A DNA stretch of 64,000 bases from Runella defluvii (GTDB lineage Bacteria > Bacteroidota > Bacteroidia > Cytophagales > Spirosomataceae): NCBI RefSeq assembly GCF_014195535.1, contig NZ_JACIBY010000003.1:500440-564439 (forward strand), read 5' to 3'. Positions 44,717-53,601 of this stretch are shown piece by piece. Every line of letters begins with the position of its first letter. The stretch's first letter is position 1. A model generated the notes under the pieces. That model made no database searches and was not told where the DNA came from. It was given only the letters and a program-made list of their open reading frames with translations. Both the position numbers and the translations under genes were made by a program.

Positions 44717-45106
44717 ATGAAGCGTACCTTAACTCCATGTCGAAGCATGGCGGTTATGTGTTTGTTGTGGGTTCTAAATTCCCATCTCAGTAACGCACAA
44801 CACAACAAAGAAGACCGCAATAATTATCCTTCGCCCCAAAACAACCCTAAAACCACCATTAGGGTGGACAAAGCACCTTTTGTTTTTTCGCCGCACTTGT
44901 CGTACAAAGAGCAGAAACAGATTCAAATGAGTAAAAAACAGGTAGGCGGGATTACTTTTGCGGTCAAATCCGTTAAAAGTCAGCCCACTAATTACAAACA
45001 ACCTACCCTCCGAAGTAAAAACAAGTTTCAGAAAAAAAGCCAAATGGTTGCCGATACCTCCGCGCCTTACGTGCGCTACGAACTGAGTGACTCGACCGAC
45101 CAATGA
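44717..45106 (+). CDS. Small secreted hypothetical protein
   Basis: A 129-residue protein with a probable signal peptide (about 1-28, ending SNAQ). The mature part is polar and rich in Lys, Gln and Ser with no recognised domain (KTTIRVDKAPFVFSPHLSYK). It lies 75 bp before the Ada-like gene; whether they are co-transcribed is unclear. Confidence 0.5.
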   Translation: MKRTLTPCRSMAVMCLLWVLNSHLSNAQHNKEDRNNYPSPQNNPKTTIRVDKAPFVFSPHLSYKEQKQIQMSKKQVGGITFAVKSVKSQPTNYKQPTLRSKNKFQKKSQMVADTSAPYVRYELSDSTDQ

Positions 45107-45181
45107 GGCCAATTGAGCAAGATTCGGATTGAATGTACTGCTGATTTCTGCCTATTTTTGCTGAAAGAAATCTCCCCAGAA

Positions 45182-46033
45182 ATGGACACAATCAGCGAAC
45201 AACAACACATTGATTACCAACGAATTGAAAAAGCGATTCGTTTTATTGAAGCTAATTTTCAACAACAGCCGTCGTTGGCAGAAATTGCCGAGCACGTTGC
45301 GTTGTCGGAGTTTCACTTCAACCGACTTTTTAGCCGTTGGGCAGGAACGAGTCCACAGCGATTTTTGCGTTTTTTAACCAAAGAATTTGCCAAAGAACGC
45401 CTCGCCCAGTCGGCCAACTTACTTGATACCACCCTTGAAGCAGGCTTATCGAGCACCAGTCGCTTGCACGATTTGTTTGTGACCTACGAAGCCATGACTC
45501 CCGCTGAGTTTAAGCACCAAGGGCAAGGACTTACCATCCACTTCGGCATCCATGAAACGCCTTTCGGGGCTTGTTTTATTGCAGTTACGGCTCGGGGGGT
45601 GATGGAATTGCGATTTTTGGAGGAAGATGAAGCCGAACCGCTCACCCATTCGCTCCAGCAGGATTGGATAAATGCTACCTGGATTCACGCGCCCGAAATC
45701 ACGCAATCTACGGTCAATCAGATTTTTGATGTTTCCCATGACGCGGCACAGCCCATTACGGTTTTATTGCGCGGCACCAATTTTCAAATCAAAGTTTGGG
45801 AAGCCTTGTTATCTATTCCGAAAGGACAACTAGCTAGTTATGAGCAAATTGCCCAACGAATCGGCCAACCTTCTGCCCACAGAGCCGTAGGAACTGCCAT
45901 TGGAAGTAACCGCATTGCTTATCTGATTCCTTGCCATCGGGTTTTACAAAAAGTCGGTGGGATTGGGGGCTATCGCTGGGGTATTACCCGAAAAAAGGCA
46001 ATTTTGGGCTGGGAAATGAGCCAGATTTCGTAA
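45182..46033 (+). CDS. Ada-like protein: AraC domain plus O6-methylguanine-DNA methyltransferase
   Basis: A 283-residue protein. Residues about 10-110 are an AraC-type HTH pair (SLAEIAEHVALSEFHFNRLF). Residues about 120-283 are the DNA repair methyltransferase with acceptor Cys251 in the PCHRV motif and helix FQIKVWEALLSIPKGQLASY (201-220). The zinc-binding Ada N-terminal domain (Cys38-type phosphotriester sensor) is absent. It repairs O6-alkylguanine by suicidal transfer and may regulate genes. The start at ATG 45182 is chosen over an upstream TTG. Confidence 0.9.
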   Translation: MDTISEQQHIDYQRIEKAIRFIEANFQQQPSLAEIAEHVALSEFHFNRLFSRWAGTSPQRFLRFLTKEFAKERLAQSANLLDTTLEAGLSSTSRLHDLFVTYEAMTPAEFKHQGQGLTIHFGIHETPFGACFIAVTARGVMELRFLEEDEAEPLTHSLQQDWINATWIHAPEITQSTVNQIFDVSHDAAQPITVLLRGTNFQIKVWEALLSIPKGQLASYEQIAQRIGQPSAHRAVGTAIGSNRIAYLIPCHRVLQKVGGIGGYRWGITRKKAILGWEMSQIS

Positions 46034-46076
46034 AAAAAAGGCGAACTTTGCGGCCAAAATCAAGATTTCTTTTTTC

Positions 46077-46733
46077 ATGACTTCTCCCCTTATTGCTCCT
46101 TCGGTTTTGGCCGCCGACTTTGCTAATCTCCAACGCGATGTTGAAATGCTTAATGCAAGTGAAGCCGATTGGATTCACGTTGACATCATGGACGGTGTGT
46201 TTGTACCAAACATTTCATTTGGGCTTCCCGTCACTGCTGCCATTAATAAACACGCTCAAAAACCGCTGGATGTTCATTTAATGATTGTGCAACCTGAGCG
46301 CTACCTTGCCGCCTTTCGTGACGCAGGCGCCGAGGTGTTGACGGTTCATTACGAAGCTTGCCCGCACCTCCACCGTACTATTCAACAAATCAAGGACTTA
46401 GGAGCCAAAGCAGGGGTTGCCCTTAACCCTCATACGCCCGTAAGCGTTCTCGAAGACATCATTGCCGATTTGGATTTGGTACTAATTATGTCCGTCAATC
46501 CAGGTTTTGGTGGGCAAAAGTTCATCGAGCGCACGTACGAACGCGTTCGCCAAGCTGCTGCCCTGATTGAGAAGCAAGGAAGTCAGGCAGTTATTGAAAT
46601 CGACGGTGGAGTGAACCAAGTCAATGCCCCACTCCTCTACCACGCAGGTGCTCGGGCCTTGGTAGCTGGCAGCTTCGTGTTCAACGCCCAAGACCCCGTT
46701 GAGACGATTGCTCAGCTTAAGAAGGTTTGGTAG
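46077..46733 (+). CDS. rpe: Ribulose-phosphate 3-epimerase
   Basis: A 218-residue TIM-barrel enzyme of the pentose phosphate pathway interconverting ribulose-5-phosphate and xylulose-5-phosphate. Signatures: IAPSVLAADFANL, the metal-binding WIHVDIMDGVFVPNISFG, LDVHLMIVQPE, VMSVNPGFGGQKFIE and the catalytic IEIDGGVN. The length is normal. It ends at a bidirectional hairpin. Confidence 0.97.
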   Translation: MTSPLIAPSVLAADFANLQRDVEMLNASEADWIHVDIMDGVFVPNISFGLPVTAAINKHAQKPLDVHLMIVQPERYLAAFRDAGAEVLTVHYEACPHLHRTIQQIKDLGAKAGVALNPHTPVSVLEDIIADLDLVLIMSVNPGFGGQKFIERTYERVRQAAALIEKQGSQAVIEIDGGVNQVNAPLLYHAGARALVAGSFVFNAQDPVETIAQLKKVW

Positions 46734-46741
46734 ATAATTCC

Positions 46742-46774
46742 ATTAGCCCTACTTGGTTAGCAACTAGGGCTAAT
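46742..46774. terminator. Bidirectional terminator after rpe
   Basis: ATTAGCCCTA (46742-46751) pairs with TAGGGCTAAT (46765-46774); TCTATTTT follows. It separates rpe from the convergent D-aminoacylase fusion gene. Confidence 0.8.
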
Positions 46775-46781
46775 TCTATTT

Positions 46782-49331
46782 TCACCTCCCAATAAACACC
46801 CCCGACCGCTTCCCTGTCGATTTTTGGGCGTGATATACTTCTTCGCCATTGACCCAAACCCGTTCGATGCCCGAAGACAAGGCCGTTGGGTTTTGAATGG
46901 ACGCATTGCCGTTGACCACATTGGGGTCAAACAATACCAAGTCGGCATAAAAAGCGGGCTGAATGAGTCCTCTTTGCCGAATGCCTAGGTTTTCTGCCGT
47001 CAAGGAAGTCATTTTCTGAATCGCCGTTTCTAGGGGCATGAGTTGTTTTTCGCGTACATAATTTCCCAACACCCGAGTAAACGCCCCGTACCCGCGCGGA
47101 TGGCCGCCCCAACCTCCATCCGAACAAATAGTCGTAAAAGGCCACGCCAAAAAATTGGCGACGTCTTCTTCACTCATGGATTTTCCCATGATGGTTTCGG
47201 TACTTCCCTTAAAATCAGGATTTTTTTCGTCAAAATCGGCCGCTTCGGCAATCAGCCCCATGAGCGTTTTGGACGTTGTTTCTTTTCGGATAGCAGCAAT
47301 TTCTGAGATGGTTTTCCCCACGTACGCAGCGTTGGGGGCATACCTCACCAATACCGAACCCGAGGGGTCAAATAATTGGTTAACGGCAAATTCGGCACTT
47401 TCAGCGTTGGTATAATCCCGTTTTGGAAACAACACCCGCAAAGTTGAATTCCAAAAATCGTAGGGATAACAATCGGCAGTAATGTTGATTCCTTGCGCTC
47501 GCGCTTTTTGCAAGGTCCCCAACACTTCTCGCGAACGCCCCCACTGATCGCGTTTGGCGATTTTGATGTGAGAAATCTGCACAGGCATGTTGGTTTGCCG
47601 CCCAATCTCAATGATTTCGTCCAAGGCTTCGTCAAACCCAATGTCTTCGCTGCGAATATGGCTCATGTATCTTCCGCCCGCTTTGGCTGCTACTTTGGCC
47701 AATTGCAGCACCTCATCACGGTTGGAAAAAAAGGCAGATTCATATTCCAAACCCGTTGCCAACCCCAACGAACCTTTTTCCATCTCGGCGTTGAGTTCGC
47801 GCTTCATTTTCTCAATTTCGTCCGTTTTAGCGGTTCGGAACAAGCTTTTTGCCCCCATCGCTTTGGCACGTAGGGTCGAGTGCCCTGTGTAGGTCGCCAC
47901 ATTGACTGCCACGGGCTGTTGCTTCATTCGCTTTTGGAGGGTGTCTATTGGATAGCTACTTCCATCTTGCCCAATCACTATGGTCGTAATTCCCTGACTT
48001 ACTAGGGCTTCGGCATCAGGGCGGTTTTCTAGTCCGCCAAAATGATGGCTGTGGGCATCAATAAACCCAGGGGCTAACACCCATCCGTTGGCATTGGTCT
48101 CTTTCTCTCCCCCATAGGGCTGCAAATCACCAACTTCCCAAATACGGTTATTTTTGATACGAACGGCGCCCGCATAAGAGGCAATACCCGTTCCGTCCAC
48201 TATTTTAGCGTTGGTAATGAGTTCAGTCGTAGGGAGTTTGGCTATTTTTCCCTCTAAAATCTGTTGCGCTACCCGAATCGCCGTTCCGTCTTCTGAGCTC
48301 GTGAGGGCAATAAACGTCCATTTCTGCGCTAGGTGCCGTTCAATAATCGTTTGAAAGCCAACCCAACCTCCCGTATGCGAAACTTTCAACCCATCTTTAT
48401 CTAATCCCCACCCAAAGCCATACCACGAAAACGAGCCATCGTTGAGTTTGGCAGGCTTAAAAGCATCTTGCAGCGTCGCTTTTTTAATCAGTTTTTCGGT
48501 CAACAATGCCTGTTCCCAAATCAACAAATCTTCGACAGAAGAATACACATTTCCATCGCCCCAAACTCCGTCTAAACGTATCAAATCATTGGGCACATAT
48601 TTCCCATTTACTCGTTTGGAGCCATAGACCCTATTTGCGGGCGATTTGGGCATGGTAAGGGTGTAGATGTAGGTATTTTTTAATCCCAACGGCTGCACAA
48701 TTTTCCGTTCAAAATAGCGCTGAATAGGCTCAGCTGTCAATTTTTCAATTAAACAGGCCAACAAAATATATCCTGTATTGCAGTACGAAAATTGAGAATT
48801 GGGTTGAAACTGCAACGGTGGGCGGTGGTTTTTGAGCAATTTTAAAACCCCTTCATTTGTTAAGGTATCAAGGGTAGTGTTGTACTGCGTTGCCAAATCG
48901 AAGTACTCGGGCAACCCGTGGGTGTGATTCAACAAATGCCGAATCGTGATGGTATCGTAAGGAAAATCGGGCAGGTGTTGTTTGAGCTTATCATCGTATT
49001 GGAGCTTTCCTTCTTCTTTGAGCATCATAATCATCATGCTCGTAAACTGCTTTGACACCGAAGCTAGATTGAAAGCGGAGGCAGTTGTTAAGGATTGAGT
49101 AGCATTGGCTGCTACCGTTCCAAACGCTTTTTTATACACCGTTTTCCCTTCTTTAGCCACCAAAAATGTCCCATTCAACATGCCACGTTGATAGAGTAAG
49201 GTTAAAGAGGAGTCTAGGGTAGCGAGTTTTTGAGCATTGGGTTGGGCCATTGCGGTACCCAGAGCAGTCAAGGCAAGACATAACCAGTAAGCCTTACGAG
49301 CCCATTGATGAAGTGTGCTGTACGAAGCCAT
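46782..49331 (-). CDS. Fusion: serine beta-lactamase-like hydrolase plus D-aminoacylase
   Basis: An 849-residue exported protein with a signal peptide (about 1-29). Residues about 30-350 are a class C-type serine hydrolase: SVSK (Ser91, Lys94), FSYCNTGY (the YxN triad) and KVSHTGGWVGF. Residues about 370-849 are an amidohydrolase-family N-acyl-D-amino-acid deacylase: APGFIDAHSHH metal ligands, GLATGLEYE, SHIRSEDIG, and CSDGGWGGHPRGYG. A single chain joining a D-Ala-type peptidase/esterase fold to a D-aminoacylase suggests processing of D-amino-acid peptides, perhaps from peptidoglycan. No neighbour supports a pathway. Confidence 0.88.
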   Translation of the reverse strand: MASYSTLHQWARKAYWLCLALTALGTAMAQPNAQKLATLDSSLTLLYQRGMLNGTFLVAKEGKTVYKKAFGTVAANATQSLTTASAFNLASVSKQFTSMMIMMLKEEGKLQYDDKLKQHLPDFPYDTITIRHLLNHTHGLPEYFDLATQYNTTLDTLTNEGVLKLLKNHRPPLQFQPNSQFSYCNTGYILLACLIEKLTAEPIQRYFERKIVQPLGLKNTYIYTLTMPKSPANRVYGSKRVNGKYVPNDLIRLDGVWGDGNVYSSVEDLLIWEQALLTEKLIKKATLQDAFKPAKLNDGSFSWYGFGWGLDKDGLKVSHTGGWVGFQTIIERHLAQKWTFIALTSSEDGTAIRVAQQILEGKIAKLPTTELITNAKIVDGTGIASYAGAVRIKNNRIWEVGDLQPYGGEKETNANGWVLAPGFIDAHSHHFGGLENRPDAEALVSQGITTIVIGQDGSSYPIDTLQKRMKQQPVAVNVATYTGHSTLRAKAMGAKSLFRTAKTDEIEKMKRELNAEMEKGSLGLATGLEYESAFFSNRDEVLQLAKVAAKAGGRYMSHIRSEDIGFDEALDEIIEIGRQTNMPVQISHIKIAKRDQWGRSREVLGTLQKARAQGINITADCYPYDFWNSTLRVLFPKRDYTNAESAEFAVNQLFDPSGSVLVRYAPNAAYVGKTISEIAAIRKETTSKTLMGLIAEAADFDEKNPDFKGSTETIMGKSMSEEDVANFLAWPFTTICSDGGWGGHPRGYGAFTRVLGNYVREKQLMPLETAIQKMTSLTAENLGIRQRGLIQPAFYADLVLFDPNVVNGNASIQNPTALSSGIERVWVNGEEVYHAQKSTGKRSGVFIGR

Positions 49332-49347
49332 TTTTTATTCGTTATAA

Positions 49348-49382
49348 AAAAAGCGTGAGACCGAAATGGGCTCACGCTTTTT
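49348..49382 (-). terminator. Intrinsic terminator of infC
   Basis: AAAAAGCGTGAG (49348-49359) and CTCACGCTTTTT (49371-49382) form a perfect 12-bp stem just after infC. It shows that infC is not co-transcribed with the genes to its left. Confidence 0.85.
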
Positions 49383-49403
49383 AAAGTTATAGATGATACA
49401 CAA

Positions 49404-49958
49404 CTACTTTTTCAACGCCTTGGGCGTCAAAATCATACTCATGCGTTTACCTTCCAATTTTGGTTCAAGTTCTACTTTCCCCACCTCTTCCAATGCCTTG
49501 GCAAAGCGCTCAAGGAGTTTATATCCTTGGTCTTTGAATACAATCTCACGACCAGAGAATTGCACATACGCTTTTACTTTTGCTCCTTCTTTGAGGAAGT
49601 TAAGGGCATGTTTCAATTTAAAATCGTAATCATGATCATCAGTCGTTGGACTAAAGCGAATTTCTTTAATCACTACTTTCTGAGCATTGGCTTTGATTTC
49701 CTTTTGCTTTTTCTTTTGCTCGTACTTGAACTTTGAGTAATCAATGACCTTACAAACAGGTGGAACAGCATTAGGCGAAATTTCCACCAAGTCTAAGTTC
49801 TGTTCCTCCGCCATTTTAAGTGCTTGTTGGATGTCAAAAATTCCTTGTGGAACATTTTCTCCAACCATCCGCACTTGTGGTACACGGATACGTTCATTAA
49901 TACGGTACGGTTCTTCTTGTCTTACTGGGCGAAAAGGTCTGCGTTGTTGTTGAGCCAT
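49404..49958 (-). CDS. infC: Translation initiation factor IF-3
   Basis: A 184-residue factor that keeps the 30S subunit free and checks the start codon. The N-terminal domain has [20 protein letters not shown] (18-37), followed by a linker helix ([20 protein letters not shown]) and the C-terminal domain with [19 protein letters not shown]. The start codon is ATG 49958, not the AUU known in some species. rpmI and rplT, which usually follow infC, are absent, and a terminator ends the gene. Confidence 0.96.
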   Translation of the reverse strand: MAQQQRRPFRPVRQEEPYRINERIRVPQVRMVGENVPQGIFDIQQALKMAEEQNLDLVEISPNAVPPVCKVIDYSKFKYEQKKKQKEIKANAQKVVIKEIRFSPTTDDHDYDFKLKHALNFLKEGAKVKAYVQFSGREIVFKDQGYKLLERFAKALEEVGKVELEPKLEGKRMSMILTPKALKK

Positions 49959-50087
49959 TCAATAATTAAATTATGGTAATCTTGTGTTTGATGCGAAAAC
50001 TAACGAATAGTTGAATTTTCTACAAAAATTTGGTGAAAAAAGTTTAAAATTTAGTGCAAAGTTAAAATTTCTTGCGAAACTTCCAGC

Positions 50088-51050
50088 TTATTTGACTTTG
50101 AAAGTCGTAGTACCGATGCGAAAACCTTCACAATACAACTCAATCGTGTGTTCGCCTTTTTTCAACGGAACACCTGCTCTTGAGTAAATGATCGACCCTT
50201 GTGAACCGTCATTGCTGTAGTTAAGGGATTGTTTTGCGGTATATACAGTCTCGCGGCCACTGTACAAAAACGTACCCGAACCCGTCGCCATGTCTGCCAT
50301 TACTGCTCCTTCAGGATCAAGGATTCTTAAATAAACGTCACGGTTTCCGTTTTTCGCAATTGGATTACCCGCCAAATCAAAATCCACTTTCAATTTGTCG
50401 ATGCGTTTGGCACGGTAGCTTCCACCGTCGCGCTCTTTGCCTTTTGAAGAAACTGCATTTACTTCAATTTTTTCGGCTTTCAACGCAGACGCAATCGTTA
50501 CTTTGTCAGAAAGTTCTTTGTTTTTGGTACTCAAATTACCCACCGAATCTTCAAACGTACGCTGTAAGTTTGCTTTTTCTCCCTCAAGTCCCGAAACTTT
50601 GCTTGAAAGTTCTTGATTCTGAGCGGTTACAATACCCAATTCTTCTTTCAACTTTGCAATATCTTGGTCTTTTTGGGCCAAAATTGCTTCGTAGTTGGCA
50701 ATTTTTTGTTTGTATTTTGACACATCCACCGAGGCCGCTGTTGCTGAATTTTTCAACGCAGCCCGATCGCGGTCAAGTTGTTGTTTCAACGTAATCAATG
50801 AATCCACTTGTCCGCCTAACTGCTGTATTTCAGCGATTTTCAGGTCTAGTTGAGCCGAAATTGAGTCAAGTTTCATTTTGGTAGCCACGACTTCTTCCGT
50901 TTTTGCCGCAATCACCGTTTCTTGTTCTTTATTCTTTTCCCGTTCTTTGTAGAAAAAATAAATTAACACCACGTTGAGTAGCGCTAAAATCGCTAGTGCA
51001 GCAAGGAGCAGGCTTTTGCGGTCATTCTTTTGTCCTTGATTGTAGTCCAT
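50088..51050 (-). CDS. Membrane-anchored coiled-coil protein
   Basis: A 320-residue protein with one N-terminal membrane helix (about 13-34), a long coiled coil (about 35-190, e.g. QVDSLITLKQQLDRDRAALK) and a C-terminal beta domain (about 215-320) ending in a HTIELYCEGFRIGTTTFKVK strand pair. It would project into the periplasm or face the cytoplasm; orientation is uncertain. Function unknown. It lies 129 bp upstream of infC on the same strand; a TAACTTTG -7-like element for infC is at 50057-50064 (minus). Confidence 0.75.
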   Translation of the reverse strand: MDYNQGQKNDRKSLLLAALAILALLNVVLIYFFYKEREKNKEQETVIAAKTEEVVATKMKLDSISAQLDLKIAEIQQLGGQVDSLITLKQQLDRDRAALKNSATAASVDVSKYKQKIANYEAILAQKDQDIAKLKEELGIVTAQNQELSSKVSGLEGEKANLQRTFEDSVGNLSTKNKELSDKVTIASALKAEKIEVNAVSSKGKERDGGSYRAKRIDKLKVDFDLAGNPIAKNGNRDVYLRILDPEGAVMADMATGSGTFLYSGRETVYTAKQSLNYSNDGSQGSIIYSRAGVPLKKGEHTIELYCEGFRIGTTTFKVK

Positions 51051-51133
51051 AATGTTTGTTAATTAGTTAGAGTAGTTACCGCCCAAGAAACGTGAGCCTT
51101 GGGAATTTATTGCGAAAAATAACAAAAAATTCA

Positions 51134-52165
51134 ATGTCAGAAAATCAGCTCCCCCCCAACGAAGACGAGGAAGAAGAATATTACGAACATCACCGCATTC
51201 TGGCCGACAAAGGTCAGACCTTGATGCGAATCGACCACTACCTCAAACATCATCTTTCGGGAGTCACACGGACTAAGCTTCAAAATGCGATTGAGACTGA
51301 ATCGGTCAAAGTTAATGATAAACCTGTAAAGTCAAGCTATAAAGTAAAACCGTTTGATATTATAACGGTTGCGATGCCACATCCGCCGAGGGTTACGGAG
51401 ATTTTGGCTGAGAATATTCCGCTCTCAATCACCTACGAAGATTCCGAAGTACTGGTGCTCAACAAACCCGCAGGGATGGTTGTACACCCTGCGTATGGCA
51501 ATTGGAACGGCACCGTGGTCAATGCACTTCTATATCATTTTGAAAATTTGCCTACGGGGCGAAACGGAGAGGCGCGTCCTGGCCTGATTCACCGAATCGA
51601 CAAAGACACGTCGGGGCTGTTGGTCATTGCCAAAACTGAATATGCGATGGCCCACGTGGCCCGACAGTTTTTTGAACACACTACTGAGCGTACGTATTAT
51701 GCCATCATTTGGGGGATTCCTAAAGAAGAAAAAGGGACAATTGTAGGGCACATTGGCCGAAGTGCCCGCGACCGAAAAGTAATGGCCGTTTATACCGATG
51801 GAAGCCAGGGCAAGCACGCCGTTACCCACTACGAAGTACTTGCTACCTATAAATATGTAACACTCATCAAATGTAAACTAGAAACGGGGCGAACGCACCA
51901 AATTAGGGCACATTTTCAATTTTTGGGCCATCCGCTTTTCGGTGATCCTGTCTATGGTGGCGATAAAATCTTGCGCGGAACAACGAGCGGAAGCTACCGA
52001 GCTTTTGTGGACAATTGTCTGCAAATTATGCCTCGGCAGGCACTTCACGCCAAATCGCTGGGCTTTGTGCATCCTCGTACTAAACAATGGTTACAGTTTG
52101 AGTCCGAACTGCCAGAGGATTTTACGACAGTGCTGGAAAAATGGGATAAATACGCCAATCAATAG
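51134..52165 (+). CDS. RluA-family pseudouridine synthase
   Basis: A 343-residue rRNA/tRNA pseudouridine synthase. An acidic N-terminus precedes an S4 RNA-binding domain (about 25-85) and the RluA catalytic domain with HRIDKDTSGLLVIAK (catalytic Asp), LETGRTHQIRAHF and HPLFGDPVYGG. The layout resembles RluD (23S rRNA positions 1911, 1915, 1917), but specificity is inferred. The start at ATG 51134 (MSENQLPP) is chosen. Confidence 0.92.
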   Translation: MSENQLPPNEDEEEEYYEHHRILADKGQTLMRIDHYLKHHLSGVTRTKLQNAIETESVKVNDKPVKSSYKVKPFDIITVAMPHPPRVTEILAENIPLSITYEDSEVLVLNKPAGMVVHPAYGNWNGTVVNALLYHFENLPTGRNGEARPGLIHRIDKDTSGLLVIAKTEYAMAHVARQFFEHTTERTYYAIIWGIPKEEKGTIVGHIGRSARDRKVMAVYTDGSQGKHAVTHYEVLATYKYVTLIKCKLETGRTHQIRAHFQFLGHPLFGDPVYGGDKILRGTTSGSYRAFVDNCLQIMPRQALHAKSLGFVHPRTKQWLQFESELPEDFTTVLEKWDKYANQ

Positions 52166-52170
52166 CCCTT

Positions 52171-52527
52171 TTATTCCACAACACCCGAAAACAAATAAAG
52201 CCAGAGTAACCGCGCCATTCTGAAATTGAACGGAAACAATCCCAAAACGACAACGATACTCGCGATTAGGTTGGAAATGGCCAAGGCGTCAAACTTAAAT
52301 ATCAGGATGCAAATGGCATAAACGATGGCCATTTCGAAAGTAGCAAGGGCATAACTAACGTACATAGCACCCCAATAAAACCCAGGTTCTTTGCTGAAGT
52401 TATGCCCGCAATGTGCACAACTTTCTTTCATCGTTGCAGGGCGAAATGTAAGTAAGTTATTGGTTGAAAAAACCTGACCTTGGTGGCATTTTGGGCACTT
52501 ATTTTGAACGACGTGAATGAGTGACAT
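52171..52527 (-). CDS. DUF983 family membrane protein
   Basis: A 118-residue protein with a zinc-ribbon-like N-terminus (CPKCHQG at about 11, CAHCGHNF at about 37) and two hydrophobic segments (about 55-80 and 85-105). DUF983 proteins are small membrane proteins of unknown function. It ends 5 bp from the convergent RluA-family gene with no terminator between. Confidence 0.85.
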   Translation of the reverse strand: MSLIHVVQNKCPKCHQGQVFSTNNLLTFRPATMKESCAHCGHNFSKEPGFYWGAMYVSYALATFEMAIVYAICILIFKFDALAISNLIASIVVVLGLFPFNFRMARLLWLYLFSGVVE

Positions 52528-52631
52528 GGTTGTATTTGTTTTTTGAAATACAAAAATACGGTCAATGGCAGAAAGATTTGGTTTACTTTTGTAGCAAAAA
52601 ATAGGACAATACAGACATCATTGAAATAAAC

Positions 52632-53534
52632 ATGAAAGATATTCCTATTTATGGCATCACAGAGTTTACCGAAGCAGACCTCTCAAAGGTGTTGTATGTC
52701 AATAACCTAAAAAAACACCTAGCTACCCACCAATTTGTCAACCATCCTCATAAACATAGCACGTACATAACTGTTTTTTTTACTTCTGGCGAAGGCACGC
52801 ACGAAATTGATTTCCAAACCTATCCCGTACAACCTGGCAGTTTGTTTTTACTAACTCCTGGTCAAGTGCATTGTTGGAATTTGTCAAATGATGCCGACGG
52901 GTTTGTCGTTTTTCATACCGAAGAGTTTTATAACAATGCTTTTTTAACCCGAAAAATAAGCGATTTTCCTTTTTTTTACCTGCAAACCAACTATCCTGTT
53001 GTCTATCTTTCATCGGTAGAACAGCCCCTCCTCACTCCTATTTTTGAATGGATTTATGAAGAATCGCAGCACGAACGTCCGTTCAAATCCCAAAAACTTA
53101 TTTCACTGATAGACGTGCTTTATATCGAATTGGCGCGGGTTTATACAGACAATCACCCTGTAAGCGATTATTACTCTCACAATTACGTTCAAATCAAAAA
53201 ATTGGAAAAATTGATTGAAGAAAATTTCAGAACTTTAAAACTTCCCAAGGAATACGCGGACGCCATGAACATGACCACCCGCCACCTAACTAGGATTTGT
53301 CAGCAAAGCCTCAATCAAAGTACGGGGAAGTTGATTTTGACCCGTATCATCATCGAAGCCAAACGAATGCTGGTCCACAGCGACACTTCAGTGAATGCCG
53401 TTGCCGATTATCTAGGCTATGAAGATTACTCTTATTTCGTTCGGTTGTTTAAGAAAGAAGTGGGCGAAACACCCAAGCAATTTCAGCTTCGTTTGGCCTC
53501 CGAAAGAGCCTCAGAACGAGTGAGTCTTTTCTAA
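52632..53534 (+). CDS. AraC-family transcriptional regulator
   Basis: A 300-residue regulator. The N-terminal cupin-like sensor (HPHKHSTYITVFFTSGEGTH; QPGSLFLLTPGQVHCWN) is followed by a C-terminal AraC DNA-binding pair of HTH motifs (about 195-290; LKLPKEYADAMNMTTRHLTR, SVNAVADYLGYEDYSYFVRL). The ligand is unknown. A TACTTTTG -7-like element is at 52584-52591. No obvious target gene adjoins it on the same strand. Confidence 0.9.
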   Translation: MKDIPIYGITEFTEADLSKVLYVNNLKKHLATHQFVNHPHKHSTYITVFFTSGEGTHEIDFQTYPVQPGSLFLLTPGQVHCWNLSNDADGFVVFHTEEFYNNAFLTRKISDFPFFYLQTNYPVVYLSSVEQPLLTPIFEWIYEESQHERPFKSQKLISLIDVLYIELARVYTDNHPVSDYYSHNYVQIKKLEKLIEENFRTLKLPKEYADAMNMTTRHLTRICQQSLNQSTGKLILTRIIIEAKRMLVHSDTSVNAVADYLGYEDYSYFVRLFKKEVGETPKQFQLRLASERASERVSLF

Positions 53535-53562
53535 AAAGGCAACTTGCTTTACGATAAAAGCG

Positions 53563-53594
53563 AAACCCCACAGATTTTTAAACCTGTGGGGTTT
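53563..53594. terminator. Bidirectional terminator between AraC gene and kdsA
   Basis: AAACCCCACAG (53563-53573) pairs with CTGTGGGGTTT (53584-53594), followed by GGTTTTATT. Confidence 0.88.
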
Positions 53595-53601
53595 GGTTTT
53601 A

